A stretch of DNA of 64,000 nucleotides from Atkinsonella hypoxylon (GCA_000729835.1 JFHB01000086.1:59480-123479), one strand, 5' to 3'. Counted from the first letter of the stretch, positions 1 through 11,813 are shown. The notes: generated from the sequence alone by a model not told the origin. Made by a program: numbers and translations.

Positions 1-1169
1 ATTCGCTAGATTTAGCTAGAGATTGTTGTTTCTAATATAGTGCAGTGCCTATTAATTTATATTTAAAGTTACTAAATGCTTAATCTTAGTCTTTTTTAGT
101 ATTTTAGCTTTTCTTAGCCTTACTATTATAGTATTACTCTAATAGATTCTTTAGAAATTATAGTAGCTTTTATTCTTTTAGAAAAGTACTAAGGTGTTTA
201 AAGTATCTCTATATTATATAGTTTCCTTTACCTAAAGGTTACTTTTAACCTTACTTCTAGTTTTAGTTATCTTTTAGGGGTAAGTAAGGATTAAAAGCCC
301 TTTACCTATAATCCTTAAGCTAGAAGCCTTATTAGGTATAGTATTATTTATTATATCTATTCTACAGCTTAGGTGTAGTCTCTATTTTCTAGGCTAAGTA
401 TTATTACTTTACCTAAAGAGCAGCAATTTTATTGTTTAATTCTCTCTATAATCTACTAATTTTATTAATTAATTCTCCCTTAATTCTACTAATTTACCTA
501 CTAATTTCTATAGAAAAACCTATAAGCTATTTTAGTAAAGAGTTTCCTTTTTTAAGTAGTTTTATTGCTTTCTTTACTTTATACTTTAGCTTAAGGGTAT
601 AAAACCTCTAGTAAGCCTATAAAAGTAGTAAGATTTTAGCTAGTTCTTTAATTAGTAAGTTCTTTTTAGTAGTTTAAGGTATATTTAATAGATCTAGGTC
701 CTTAGTAAGTAGTGTAAATCTAGATCTCTATACTTACTTTCCTTTAATATTCTAGGTAGAACTAGCACTAGCTTTATAAATAGTGTCTCTTAAGCTATTA
801 GATATAGATAATTTAGCCTTAGCTTTTCCTTTTAGTATTACTGTTAGTAAATCTATAAGGAGTTTAGTAGATTTAGCCTTATTAATAATTCTATTAACCT
901 ACCTTTATACCTACTATACTATAGAAGTATTAACAGTATTCTAGTAAAAAGGTAGTTCTACTAGCTTAAGTTAGTTGTATAATTTAAGCTGTTTATTAAT
1001 AAATTTATAGTAGGTAAGATAAAGTAGTAGGCTTCTTTTTTCCTAAGGTATAAGATCCCTTTTTTAAATCTAGAAATCTAGATTTTAGCAGTAAAATTTA
1101 TAGAATTAATATATAGTTTTAAGTTCTTTATTAGTAAAAGGAATATAATTCCTTCTACTAAGTTCTTTC
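1..1169 (-). mobile_element. Gypsy family A copy 1, antisense gag fragment
   Basis: The reverse complement of this stretch aligns along its length with about 17333-18505 in the gag region of the complete Gypsy A element, with mostly transition differences. It runs off the left edge of the window. It is interrupted at 1169/1170 by Copia-1 and resumes at 9001; CTTTC (1165-1169 and 9001-9005) is the target-site duplication. The gag frame carries many TAG and TAA codons, so it is inactive. Confidence 0.85.
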
Positions 1170-1281
1170 TGTTAAAAATAAGCTACCCTGTATAGCCTAT
1201 TTTTATGCTTACTAGTTGCCTGTTAGTTGCTCTATCACGTGACCCTAACTAGGTCTTGTTACGTTGATTTTTGGTAGAGAT

Positions 1282-1359
1282 ATCGCTGTTACTAGATGCG
1301 AAACATCTAGAATCGACTAGGGCAAAGTTGCCTAGCCTATAGTCAACTTTAACAGCGAT
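1282..1359 (+). promoter_or_regulatory. Branched inverted-repeat structure in Copia LTR
   Basis: A 9 bp outer stem (ATCGCTGTT at 1282-1290 with AACAGCGAT at 1351-1359) encloses two hairpins: CTAGATG / CATCTAG (1292-1298 and 1304-1310, loop CGAAA) and AAAGTTG / CAACTTT (1324-1330 and 1344-1350). The same arrangement is recognisable in the other Copia LTRs here. As DNA it could form a cruciform; as RNA, a three-way junction. No function is known to me. Confidence 0.6.
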
Positions 1360-1785
1360 TTTCTCCACAACTAGTAATAGTAGAAATTCAAGAAGTATAC
1401 CATTCAAAAGCTAAGAATTAGGGCTATCTAATGGTATAATTGTTAGATAGGGTTGCTTATAAGGGTTGCTTGTTATTAGTGGAATTTATTAAATTGTGTA
1501 TATAGGCGTCTCGTTTGTATAGCTGTAAGTCGATTTTTTTGTTTTTATATAGTAAATCTTTTTGCAGAAATTATAAAGTAGCCTATAAGCCCCTTCTAGC
1601 GACTACAGCCCGCCGATATAGTCAGTAGGTCTATAAAGGACTAGAAAGATTTAAGATTCTACTCTTACTGTTTGTTACAGCGCTCTTAATATAAAGATAC
1701 CACTATTATAGTTATTTATTGCCTCTACGTGATCTATACTATACACTACAGCTTGATTTAGGCCGCTGCTGCTTCTACTACGTAA

Positions 1786-1804
1786 TAATTGCTAGGAGCA
1801 ATTA
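1786..1804 (+). repeat. Hairpin near 3' end of Copia LTR
   Basis: TAATTGCT-AGG-AGCAATTA is a perfect inverted repeat with 8 bp arms and a 3 nt loop. It occurs at the matching position of most Copia LTRs in the window. It could be an RNA stem in U5 or a structural element of the LTR end. Confidence 0.6.
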
Positions 1805-1871
1805 CAGGTGCTAAATATAAGAGACCACTACCCTCTTCTATCTAGTCCTGTAATCCCTATTATTTTTAATA

Positions 1872-1885
1872 GGTTATGAGCCCGG
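1872..1885 (+). other. Primer-binding site matching the anticodon arm of initiator tRNA-Met
   Basis: GGTTATGAGCCCGG directly abuts the 5' LTR. It is complementary to the anticodon region of eukaryotic initiator tRNA-Met (GGGCTCATAACC, with CAT the anticodon). Copia-type elements are known to prime from the 5' half of cleaved initiator tRNA, not from its 3' end, and the match here fits that mode. The other copies carry RIP variants of the same site (26430, 40957, 48920). Confidence 0.75.
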
Positions 1886-2826
1886 AAGACCTATCTGCAA
1901 GCTGTTAGCCCGCTGAAATCTACTATTGTGTACTGTATTACCCACTAGAAGCTATATTGAGACCTGCGCTAGCAGCTATTGCTGCTATTAGTAGCTTGCT
2001 GGAAGCTATTAATACCTGCTGCACACACATCGCTAGCCACTATACTGGTGTTTTCATTCTGCCACCCTGTGCCTCCTGCACTCTATACACCCTGTGTATA
2101 TACACTTTTAAAGCTATTCTTAATAGCTAGGTTCTATTGTTGCGCAACATTAAAATATACATATCTATACACATTACATTCGCACTATAAATCGTTTTAT
2201 TAGGCACTGCTTAATCAATTATTTCTATTAAGAAATAAGCTTAGCGCTGCACTGCATCGCTCGTTGTTGTGCTGTTATCTCGTATATCGTGCACCCTGTA
2301 CACCTCTGTTAGTAGCTATACTACAATTTGTAGTGCACGCCTAACAGCTCTTGTTGCAGATATTTCTGTGTTTTTAGTTGCAGAATTAATTTATATAGTA
2401 ATCCTATCGGTCGGGATTTTGAAGTAGGAATTAGCTGGATATCCCTAAATTAGCTGTGCCTAGGTCTCCACTAATTTATTAGAACTTAATTAGAGAAGAA
2501 TCTCCTGAATTTTTTGGCTAAAAATAGCTAGAACTGTGTTTTATGCCCCTCGCGACCGCTTGTTAATCTAGTCTGCTATACAAATTGTATGCGCATACAG
2601 ATCGCGATACAACGCAGCCTTAGAGCCCGTTATACCTATTACAAAAGAAATTAGAGAAAAATCTCAGTATAATTTCTGAAGATATAGGGCACTTCTAGGC
2701 CTATAATAGAGCAATCTATTGATATCTAGTAGAAGTTATTACTGTTATTTACTACTATTTCCACTGTAATTTAGCTATAATTAGCTATAAAAGAGCGTTA
2801 AATTAGCTACTTTTTAAACCCTTAAA
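1886..2826 (+). other. Long untranslated leader of Copia-1
   Basis: About 940 bp separate the primer-binding site from the gag start. The stretch is conserved in Copia-2, -3 and -4. Open frames in it, such as 1979-2203, are not shared as frames between copies and look fortuitous. I see no gene here. Confidence 0.6.
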
Positions 2827-5800
2827 ATAGCACTAAAAGGAACAGGCAAGGGAAAGAGCACAAGCCCTAAACGGGGTAGTAGTTCTAGTACACCAGCTAC
2901 AGCTGCTACTAGCTTTCCTAGTCCAGTAAGGTCCCCCCCTCAGCCAGTAGATTCCTCTTCTAATAAAGAAGATTATACAGCTAAGAAGGCTCTAAAAGAA
3001 GCTAGATTAGCTTCTAAAAGAGTAGTGTAAGTCTATAATGTACAAGCTAACCTAAAAGCTTAAATAGATAAGCAACAAAAGACCCTAAATAGATTTATTA
3101 GGTATAGTGAAGCAAAATAAAGCCAAAATGAAGGTAATATAGCTAATTTACTAAGTAAATTAGATACTATAATTACATCTATAGGTAATCTCTCTATAGG
3201 GTCTCCTAAAGCAGATCCTGTTACTTCTAAGACTTCTAAAGTCTCTTTTAAAGTCCCTAAACCTTCTAGTTCCTCTAATAGTGCTACTTTTCTGCCTGCT
3301 TTTAATGAAGGCACTATAAAAGAGTTAAATAAGAAGGTCCACTCTATTCTAGAGGCTGCTAAGCTAAAAGGCCCTAAAAATTTTAAACAGTAGAAGCAAG
3401 CTTTAACTATTTAATTTAGGGCACTAGGATTCCCTTAATTTATTAATAATTCTAGTATAGCTAGTACTTTAGTAGATTTAGAACAAACTATTATCCTTAT
3501 AATTATAAGAGATAGTTGCTAATCTAGACCTTAAGCTGCTATAAGCTAGCATAAGTCCCCTGTAGATGCCTATAACGTTCTAGTTAAGCAGTATTTGTAG
3601 AGTGCTAAAATACAACGTAGTACGCTATATGCTAGTTATTATAACTTATCGTTTTTAAACTATAAGGGATCTTTAGAGGCCTTTAATGCTAAATTTAATA
3701 ATTTACTAGCTAGATTACAGCTCTGTGGTGTAGCTATTAATCCTATTAACTAGGTAAATTATTATATTAATGCTTTAAAGAAGACCTTCCCTAGCTAGGC
3801 TGAAAGGCAGCGATATTCTATTAGAGCTGCTAGAGCATAAGGTCTATCTGTAAAAATGCTGAATTTACAGTTCCTTATAGCTAACTTATTAGAAGAACAA
3901 AGAGATAAAAGCTCCTCTATATCTAAGGCTCTTAGTTATAAAGCTTCTAATTCTAATAGTTCTAATAATAATAAAGCTAACTAAGGAAAGAATCCTCCTA
4001 ATCAGAAGAAGAATTCCGATTCTAATTCTAACGATTCTAATGCCTCTAAAGAAAAAGATTAAGATAAAGCCTCTAAGAATAAGAAGAAGTAGAAAGGCCG
4101 AAAAAGAAGTAACAAAAATTCTAGGAATAAGGATAGAGAAGCTGCTTTTGCTATAGGTTGTTATAACCTATCTACTAGAAACCAGGATACTATAGAATCT
4201 AATAATTCTAGCAGTTCTAGTAGTGATGATTCTTACGACTTAGATACAGAATCTACTACTAGTGATACTAGTACTACTAGTAATAATACCCCTTCTTTTA
4301 ATTACTCTAACGGAATAATTAAAAACTCCTTACTATACAATACAGGTTCTACCTGTTATATAGTTAACAATAAGGCATTTTTTAGGACTTTTAAGCCTAT
4401 AAAAAGGGGTAAAACCGCGCCTATTGCTACTGGAGGAGGTCCTATTTATCCTAAAGGACAGGGAACTGCTGTATTCTAGGTACTAGTTAGTATAAATCCA
4501 GCTAAATACAGGCCTTTAGCTCTAAAGGATGCTCTATATTGCCTAGGTTTAGATACTAACCTAATTAGTGGTCTAAAGCACTATTTAATAGGGGGCACTC
4601 TCCTTAGAAATCAGCTATTTCTAGCTAATAGAAGCTGCTGTAGGCTTCTAAATCCCAAAAAGCATAGTTTCTTTCTATAGCTTAAGGGGCAAGAGACCCC
4701 TAGAGTATATAAAAACTACGCTAATCTCTCTTATATAGGATTTCTAGCTAGTAATAGTTATAATAGCAGTTATAATGCTAGTTATTCTATAGAGGTTTAA
4801 ATCCCTTAACAGCCTAGTTTTAATCCAGAGGAATATAGCCGAATTGAGGAATTATCTAATTTTAAAGAAGATAATACCAATAACGATGCTATAGAGCTAT
4901 TAGCCCTAGTTCCTAAACGGGCTCCTAGTTAGATTCCTTCTAATAACGGGGATTTAGAAGGTCTAAATCCTAAGTTGCTGGATATTGGAGGAAGTAGCCG
5001 TTTAGATCCCTTAAACGAGGCCTGTAGTTCTCAAGAGATCTAGCAAGATAGGGAGCAACAGGAAGCTAGCTCTAATAATAATTCTAGTAACCCTATAGCT
5101 TCTTCTTCCTATAAGAAGCTCCTAGAATTAGCTGCTACTTAGCACGTTAGATTAGGGCATATAGAACTCCCTTTACTAAAGAAGACTGCTTCTATTACTA
5201 AAGGAATCCCTAATTTTTCGAAAATCAAGGAAAAGGATTTTAACTGCCTAGCTTGCAATTAAGCTAAAGCTGTTAGAAGACCTAGCAAGCGCGCTATTCC
5301 TAACCCCCCTAGATGTTTAGATATTATAGAGGGAGATACCGTTAAAATAGAGCCTATACTGCACAATAAGAGGCCTCTAGTTCTTTTTCTAATTAATAGA
5401 AAATTACAGTATAAGTGGTCTTTTAATCTAGCTAATAAAGAGGGTTCTACCCTTTATAGCTGTATTAGAAGCTTCTTTAAGGAATTAAAAAACCAGTATA
5501 ACTGCTACCCTAAACACCTTTACTTTAATAGTAGTATAGAAATTAATACTAAGTTGCAAGCTTAGCTATCTTCTAAGGGTATTTGCTTTAGCACCTCTTG
5601 CCCCTATATTTACAAACAGAATAGGCTAATAGAGAGAGCTATAAGGGTACTTCTAAACCGTTTACGTGCTACCCTACAGTAGTTACAATTACCTCTGTAT
5701 CTATAGTCTTACATCCTTTCTGCTATAGTGGATTTAGTTAATACTACTGCGAATAGTACTAAACTACTAAGTCCTAAACAGCTATATCTAGCTGATTTAG

Positions 5801-8118
5801 AGCCTTCTAAGACCTATAAGCCTGATTTTTCCAAAATTAGAGCTATAGGCTCCTATTGCGAAGTTCTAATCCTATTAGAATAGAGATCTAGGTTGCAGAA
5901 GCTAGCTAAAAGAACTATTCCTAGTAGACTTTTGGCTACGCTAGGTTCTAATGTATATCTAATATATATCCCCTCTAAACGAGCTGTTATAAAGACTAGC
6001 TTCGTTAAAATTATAGAAGGAATAGGTCCTATTTTATAGGGCATCCCTAAGGTTCCTATTAGTTCTATAGTGAATAATCCTTTAGAGGGAGAAATTAATA
6101 AATTAGTGGATAATTATACCCCTAAGTATCCTTATCCTAGTTATCTAGATGTGCCGAATTATCTACTAGAACCTGTAGATCAAGCTCTTCTACTAAGCAA
6201 CCCTATAGAAGCTGTAGAGGCCCCTAAAGCCCCTATATCTATAGAAGCCCCTCAGGCTAATATAGAACCTATAGAAGCTAAAGCTAATACTAATGCTATA
6301 GATTTAGATGGAGACATATTTTCCTTAATCAAGGATCTATACTTTAAGGCAAGGACTAAAGCAGCTATTACTTCTAATAGTAATAAGGATGAACTTCCTA
6401 ATACGTGGAAGCAAGCCCTAAAAAGCTCTGCTAAGCAGCATTAGATAGAAGCTACCTATAGCGAATTTAAGCAGCTATTAGTTGCTGGAACCTTTAAATT
6501 TATAGGGAAAGACTAAGTACCTAAGGGCTGAAGAGTTCTAAAGAATAGGCTTATTTATAGGCTAAAAAAGGATAAAGAAAATAATCCTATAAAATATAAG
6601 GCCTGCCTTGTTGCTAAGGGATTTATACAAATAGAAGGTTAAGATTACCTAGAGACCTTTACTGCAACTAGTATTCCTCCTAGCTAGCGTATATTATTAG
6701 CTCTTGCAGCTTTTAATAACTAGGAAGTTAAGTAAATCGACTTTATAGGAGCGTTTTTAAATAGCAAGCTAAAAGAAGCTATTTATATAGAAATCCTAGA
6801 TAGATTCGTTGAATTTGCAGAACAAGCATCGCTATTAGTAGCTAAGCTACTAAAAAGCTGTAATTACAAGCCCTCTAAAGAGCAAGTAATTAAGCTAGAA
6901 AAATCCCTCTATGGTCTAAAGTAAAGTCCTAGAGAATAGCAGCAAATTCTAACAGAATTACTTTAAAAGTATAGATTTAAACCTCTTATATTAGACCCAG
7001 CAGTCTTTTATAACCTAGCTATATCTATATATATTGCTACTTACGTAGATAACTGTCTTCTAATTGGTCTAAATCTAAGCTATATTAATAAGCTAAAGAA
7101 GCTATTACATAAAGCTTATCCAATAGAAGATAGGGGACTAGTAGAATTCTTTCTAGGTGTATAAATTACCTATAATAGGTCTAAAAGGTCTATTAAAATC
7201 CACTAATCTTAATACATCCTTGAAGCCCTAGAAAGATTCAAAATGCTAGATATTAAGCTGGCTTCTATCCCTATACAGCTGGGAATTCTAAAGCAACTAG
7301 TTATAAAACTTCTCTCTAAATCCAACTATAAGCTTTATTAGAGCATAATAGGTACTATAATGTATCTAATGTTGCTAACTAGGGCTAATATTGCTTTTTC
7401 CGTTTAGTAGCTATTAACCTTTCTAGTTAAGCCCTATATAGAGCACCTAAACGCCTCTAAGCACCTCCTAAGGTACTTAAGTGGTACTAGAAGCTTTACT
7501 ATTATTTATAAGCGTTCTATACCACTAGGGTCTTCTTCTAAAGCTTCTAGCTCTAAAGAAGTACTTAAGACCCTCCTTGGTTATTACAATAGCGATTTTG
7601 CTGGTGATAAAGTCTCTTCTAAATTAACCTATACTTATCTATATAAGCTAGCTAGTGGACCTATTAGCTGGAAATCGAAGAAAGCTAGTACTATTGCTCT
7701 TTCCACTTTAGAAGCAGAATCTAATGTATTATCTAAAGCTATTAGGGAATTAGAGTGGCTCTATAGCCTTTTTAAGGAGATAAAGCTGCCTTTAACCCCT
7801 TCTATTCCTATTAGGTGTAATAATTAAGGCGCTATAGTTACTGCTTACAACTTAACGTTGTATAGTAGGACTAAGCACACCCTTTTAAAGTTTAACTATA
7901 TTAGGGAAAAGATTCGTAAAGGTATAGCTAAGGTTAGTTATATTAATACAAATTAGATACCAGCAGATAGCCTAACTAAGCCTCTTGCTATTTAAAAGCA
8001 TTAACAATTTATTAAGTTACTAGAGCTTTCTAGCTAGCTTATAAAAGCAACAAAAACACTTGAAAAATCAAAAAGCAACGAAAAACAGTTAAAAATCGAA
8101 AACAACAAAAACAATTAA
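2827..8118 (+). pseudogene. Copia-1 gag-pol polyprotein remnant
   Basis: One frame of about 1763 codons starts at 2827, where the ATG now reads ATA, and ends at 8116-8118. Checkpoints in the same phase are the protease motif Asn-Thr-Gly-Ser at 4339-4350 (expected Asp-Thr-Gly-Ser), the GAG-pre-integrase zinc region with LGH near 5143, and the RT motif Tyr-Val-Asp-Asn at 7042-7053 (expected YVDD). The RNase H region, with the DFAGD and ALSTLEAES signatures of the family, lies near 7590-7800. In-frame stops are TAG and TAA in places where CAG, CAA or TGG is expected. Both Asp-to-Asn changes and the lost start are G-to-A transitions, so the product is dead. No CCHC knuckle was seen in gag. Confidence 0.9.
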
Positions 8119-8287
8119 CAACAACTAGTTATATTTAACTATAACTACCCTGGAATTGCTGGAATTAGTTATATTATTAATTATATTATTTAGTCCTGTT
8201 ATTAGTACTGTATTTCGTTAGTTGATTCTAACTTTAATATCCTTTAAAGGAGCTAAGTTGCTTATAGAACTAGTTACTTCTTACATT

Positions 8288-8298
8288 TCTAGAGGGAG
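8288..8298 (+). other. Polypurine tract of Copia-1
   Basis: TCTAGAGGGAG ends exactly at the 3' LTR start (8299). The same tract precedes the 3' LTRs at 38888 and 45138 and, inverted, lies at 16111-16121. It would prime plus-strand DNA synthesis. Confidence 0.8.
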
Positions 8299-9000
8299 TG
8301 TTAAAAATAAGCTACCCTGTATAGCCTATTTTTATGCTTACTAGTTGCCTATTAGTTGCTCTATTACGTGACCCTAACTAGGTCTTGTTACGTTAATTTT
8401 TAGTAGAGATATCGCTGTTACTAGATGCGAAATATCTAGAATCAACTAGGGCAAAGTTACCTAGCCTATAGTTAACTTTAACAGCGATTTTCTCTACAAC
8501 TAGCAATAGTAGAAATTTAAGAAGTATACTATTTAAAAGCTAAGAATTAGGGCTATTTAATGGTATAATTGTTAGATAGAGTTGCTTATAAGGGTTACTT
8601 ATTATTAGTAGAATTTATTAAATTGTGCATATAGGCGTCTCGTTTGTATAGCTGTAAGTCGATTTTTTTGTTTTTATATAGTAAATCTTTTTGCAGAAAT
8701 TATAAAGTGGCCTACAAGCCCCTTCTAGCGACTACAGCCCGCCGATATAGTCAGTAGGTCTATAAAGGACTAGAAAGATTCAAGATTCTACCCTTACTGT
8801 TCGTTATAGCGCTCTTAATATAAAGATACCACTATTACAGTTATCTATTGCCTCTACGTGATCTATACTATACACTACAGCTTGATTTAGGCCGCTGCTG
8901 CTTCCACTACGTGATAATTGCTAGGAGCAATTACAGGTGCTAAATATAAGAGACCACTACCCTCTTCTATCTAGTCCTGTAATCCCTATTATTTTCAATA
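8299..9000 (+). repeat. Copia-1 3' LTR
   Basis: This 702 bp partner of the 1170-1871 LTR is the same length and is followed by CTTTC. Differences between the two LTRs that I can see are mainly transitions, as expected when RIP hits each copy independently. Confidence 0.93.
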
Positions 9001-9333
9001 CTTTCTAAAGTTGCTCTATCTTAAACATTATAATTTCAGCTTTTTAAGCTTAAGGAGGGTTAGCAACAATTAAAAGCAATTGCTACTACTTGTTACAGTA
9101 GGATCTAATGTAGGCTTGCTAGATGTAATAGTAGGATGTTAGATTTAACAGGTTATACAATAAATCGTAAGAGAAGTCATAAGAGCTTCTGTAAGGAGCA
9201 TCTAGTAATAGTGTTCTAGTGAATAATAGTTAATTGTTCAATCTAACTACCTAAGTGTTGCTTCTAACTACTTATACATAATTGCAGTCACGTGCACTAG
9301 TGACCTACGGGTCTGTGGAATTATCCCGTAACA
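9001..9333 (-). mobile_element. Gypsy A copy 1, 5' end with LTR (antisense)
   Basis: This continues the antisense Gypsy A of 1-1169 after the Copia-1 insertion. 9001-9090 matches the leader and gag start, and 9091-9333 is a 243 bp LTR whose ends are TGTTAC and GTAACA. It is the least mutated Gypsy A LTR here: many CA and TG dinucleotides remain. It is inserted in a family C fragment. Confidence 0.88.
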
Positions 9334-10135
9334 AAAATAGAGATTAAATAGGCTAGCTAGTATTTATAATATAGTAACTGTTCTTAACTAGGTTTAGCCT
9401 CTTTTAGCTTAAAAAAGCTATAGAAATTTTCTTTTTCTCTAAATTAAATAATTCCTTATAGTATAGAGCTTTTATCTCTATAATTTCCTCTTTTCTTATA
9501 TTAGTAATATTTAGCCTAAAGTGCTTTTCTATCTTTAATACTTAATAGCTTTTTTCTTTTTTCTTTAGAATCTCTATAAAAAACCTTTTAATTATATAGT
9601 GTACTTTAATTAGAATAAGTTCTTTAATAAAGTCTCTATTTTTATTAACTTAAAACTAAACCCCTAAATAACTATATAGCTTACACTAAAATAAGTAGTA
9701 ATATAGTGTATATTAAGAGTAAAAAGAATTAAAAAAGAGTAAGATATTTATTAATATATACTATTAAATAATAGTAGGTAAGAAAATTAAATAGTTTAAA
9801 AAGATAGAAATAAAATATTAGTTATAGCTTAAAAGATATATATACATAAAAAAGAGCTAGATATATTAAAGTGCTAGAATAAGTATTAAAAGTAATAAAA
9901 TAAGATCTCTTATATATTAAATATTATAAATTAAAATAGAGTAAAAGATATTAATTAATTAACGCAATAAAAGCTTAAAAGAAGCTAGCAAAAGCTGCTT
10001 ACAAAAAGTCTCTATACCTTCTAAAAAAAACTATTTTATATGTTTAGGCGATACACACTCTTATAGGAAGAGGCTGTATGTAGCATCCCCTGCAAAGCTA
10101 ATATGACATCGCAAGGGGGTAACCCCGCCGCGACA
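9334..10135 (-). mobile_element. Family C LTR element, antisense 5' fragment
   Basis: The reverse complement matches 54491-54735 joined to 61057-61610, the two halves of a second family C copy split by Copia-D. The 5' end reads TGTCGCGGCGGGG at 10135 (TGTTGCGG in the other copy). The left side is cut by the Gypsy A LTR. It contains the RIP-broken N-terminal coding stretch seen at about 61321-61600. Confidence 0.8.
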
Positions 10136-10282
10136 CAATATATATGTGGCCTCTTTAGCTAGTTAGATAGATAACCGAATTTGAACCTCTTTGATGTAAA
10201 TACTAGTGCACTAGTGAATAGGTCATAGGACCGCCTCGAAGGAGTATAAATTAGACCCTTGGCAGTACCAACATAGACAACA
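10136..10282 (+). repeat. Remnant of a Copia-D-like LTR (3' part)
   Basis: About 140 bp resemble the 3' part of the Copia-D LTR (compare 60905-61051), sharing the blocks around AACCGAATTTGAACCTCT, the 14 bp palindrome ACTAGTGCACTAGT at 10202-10215, and GAAGGAGTATAAATT. It is more diverged than the two Copia-D LTRs are from each other. Its 5' part is absent, cut by the family C insertion. GAAGGAGTATAAA includes a TATA-like element. Confidence 0.7.
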
Positions 10283-11438
10283 CTAATTACAGCCATTCGT
10301 AGCTCGTGGCGCTGAATAATTTAACGCTAATAGAAGGTTGTTGTTGTAGCAATTCGCGTTCCGAATGTGGGTGGATTCCGTATGTAGATGCCCGACATTA
10401 ATGCTCTACTTATTAGTACGTGTATCTAATTAGCGCGGGCCCACGGAATAGATTAGATTATCCGGACTAATTAACTCGAGGCCCCGCACGGTCGGGTGCG
10501 GCATAGCCGCACCAATCAGCGCGCAGCTTGTGGCATAATGCTGCATGTTCTAGCATATATGCTCTGTTAAATCCGAGAAACTATTGTTGGAACTAACTAT
10601 TAATCGCTGGATCCACCCATAATATAACTAGTAAGTGCGTGAATTCGAAATCTAAAGCTTGTTCTCCGTCTCCTTCTTGTAGTATATGGAAAACGGCCTT
10701 ATATCTATGTTTAATCACATCCTTGTGTGATAGAAGAAAAGGATTTATATATGTATACCTACTGCTCTTATCGTTTGTAACACCTTCTAAGCGACCCTTA
10801 ATAAAAATAATAAGAATAATATATTATAAAACTTTGATTTATTCATTTTGATATGTCTTACATATTCTAATATTGTAATATACACGTAAAAAAGAAAATT
10901 ATTCTAACGTAACAAGAAGCAGTTATATCATTACCTGCTAACTACTACTTAGAGATTATCTTGCAAGTAAACAGCTTGCTCCTATAACCCTGTAGAAGTG
11001 ACAGAGATAAACGATAAGCTTTATATATTACATAGTAGATATATAGCTAGGTCCAACCGATCATTCGGCTGTAACCCAATCGTGAGCTAGTTATTGCTTT
11101 TCGACGAGTGAATTCCCCACTACCTGTGCTATATCCCACTTTTTTGGTGTCGGTAATTCCTACAACCCTAGTACCCGGTGTTCGTCCTTATATATCACTG
11201 ACGGCAGCGTGGTCTATTGCCTATATGCATGCACGTAATTACGTACGATTATATACTCTATCATCGGATGCAACACAGTAGCATAACAGTTTCATTTGGA
11301 AGACATCGTCTACTCATCCATAGTCAGAGCAAACTGAACTTATGGAGCTACGATATTAGGGGCCAATTAGGTGATTGGCTACTGTTCGCAGTATATAAAA
11401 AAGCAATTTAACTTATTTGCCGAAATAAGATATATGCA
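10283..11438. other. Low-repeat intergenic stretch with inverted repeats
   Basis: Base composition here is near normal and there is no convincing gene. A hairpin with 8 bp arms and ATA loop lies at 10495-10513 in a GC-rich patch. An imperfect inverted pair TGTGGGTGGATTCCG (10366-10380) / CTGGATCCACCCAT (10607-10620) brackets about 225 bp and could be a degraded small mobile element. Short open frames at 10639-10851 and 11217-11411 have no features supporting them. Confidence 0.45.
10495..10513. repeat. Perfect GC-rich hairpin
   Basis: GGTGCGGC-ATA-GCCGCACC is an 8 bp perfect inverted repeat with a 3 nt loop, lying in a GC-rich patch unlike the surrounding DNA. Its role is unknown; it may be part of a lost LTR or DNA transposon. 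Confidence 0.55.
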
Positions 11439-11756
11439 CTATTGTGAGATATCAAGTTCGACATCCTCAGGTCCAAATTGTGACTCAGTAGTGCCTACTT
11501 CAGTCGCAATATACGGAACCGTGGACAATGCTTCCAAGTAGCGGGGTTCTGTTCTGTAAACAACTCGTGGCTTCGAGTTGATGAGCTTCAGCGTTTTGAA
11601 AAGCTGTCGTTTTTTGTTCGTGAGTATCCATTTTCTTTCTAGACAGCGTATATACGTCCATTCGGTCGTCGCCACCTCAGAGGATGGTGCTGCTGCTGTC
11701 TTGCTTGCGTGAAGTTTGGTTAATTCTCGTCGACTTGAAGTAATATCTTTTCAACA
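11439..11756 (-). CDS. Possible terminal exon of an unknown gene (weak)
   Basis: An open frame of roughly 105 codons runs on the minus strand to a TAG at 11439-11441. It has no ATG, so it could only be an internal or last exon. The predicted peptide is basic in its middle and acidic at its C-terminus. I do not recognise it. Its upstream side would overlap the plus-strand gene beginning at 11814, which argues against it, and chance openness in normal-GC DNA is quite possible. Confidence 0.2.
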
Positions 11757-11813
11757 GCATAATGCACTGTGTAAGTCTAACAAGATACAGGGTTGTTTAT
11801 CCTGCTAAAGTGG

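Larger units (their letters stand above)
1170..1871 (+). repeat. Copia-1 5' LTR
   Basis: This 702 bp LTR begins TGTTAAAAATAAGC and ends TTTTTAATA immediately before the primer-binding site; it matches 8299-9000. It contains a CACGTGACC motif near 1236, a branched set of inverted repeats at 1282-1359, and a second hairpin at 1786-1804 (8 bp arms, 3 nt loop). A TATA-like stretch lies near 1536-1545, which could mark the promoter, but the U3/R/U5 borders cannot be set from sequence alone. Confidence 0.93.
1170..9000 (+). mobile_element. Copia-1, complete Ty1/copia LTR retrotransposon (RIP-inactivated)
   Basis: This is a 7831 bp element with two 702 bp LTRs starting TGTTAAAA and ending in AATA, flanked by the 5 bp duplication CTTTC. 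Order inside is LTR, primer-binding site, about 955 bp leader, gag, protease, integrase, reverse transcriptase, RNase H, polypurine tract, LTR. Integrase before reverse transcriptase is diagnostic of Ty1/copia (Pseudoviridae). It is inserted into antisense Gypsy A. Four more members of the family lie in this window (15416, 25724, 40251, 48222), which makes this the dominant repeat. The whole coding frame is in one phase but broken by TAG and TAA. Confidence 0.95.

Noticed and set aside
3060..3314. Minus-strand open frame recurring at 27687, 42134 and 50111
   Set aside because: It is antisense to the gag frame in each Copia copy and recurs only because the copies are homologous.
5853..6044. 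Minus-strand open frame recurring at 30423 and 52909
   Set aside because: It is the antisense shadow of the integrase C-terminus and following linker.
10639..11411. Short plus-strand open frames at 10639-10851 and 11217-11411
   Set aside because: They have no splice context, no recognisable motifs, and lengths expected by chance in this composition.
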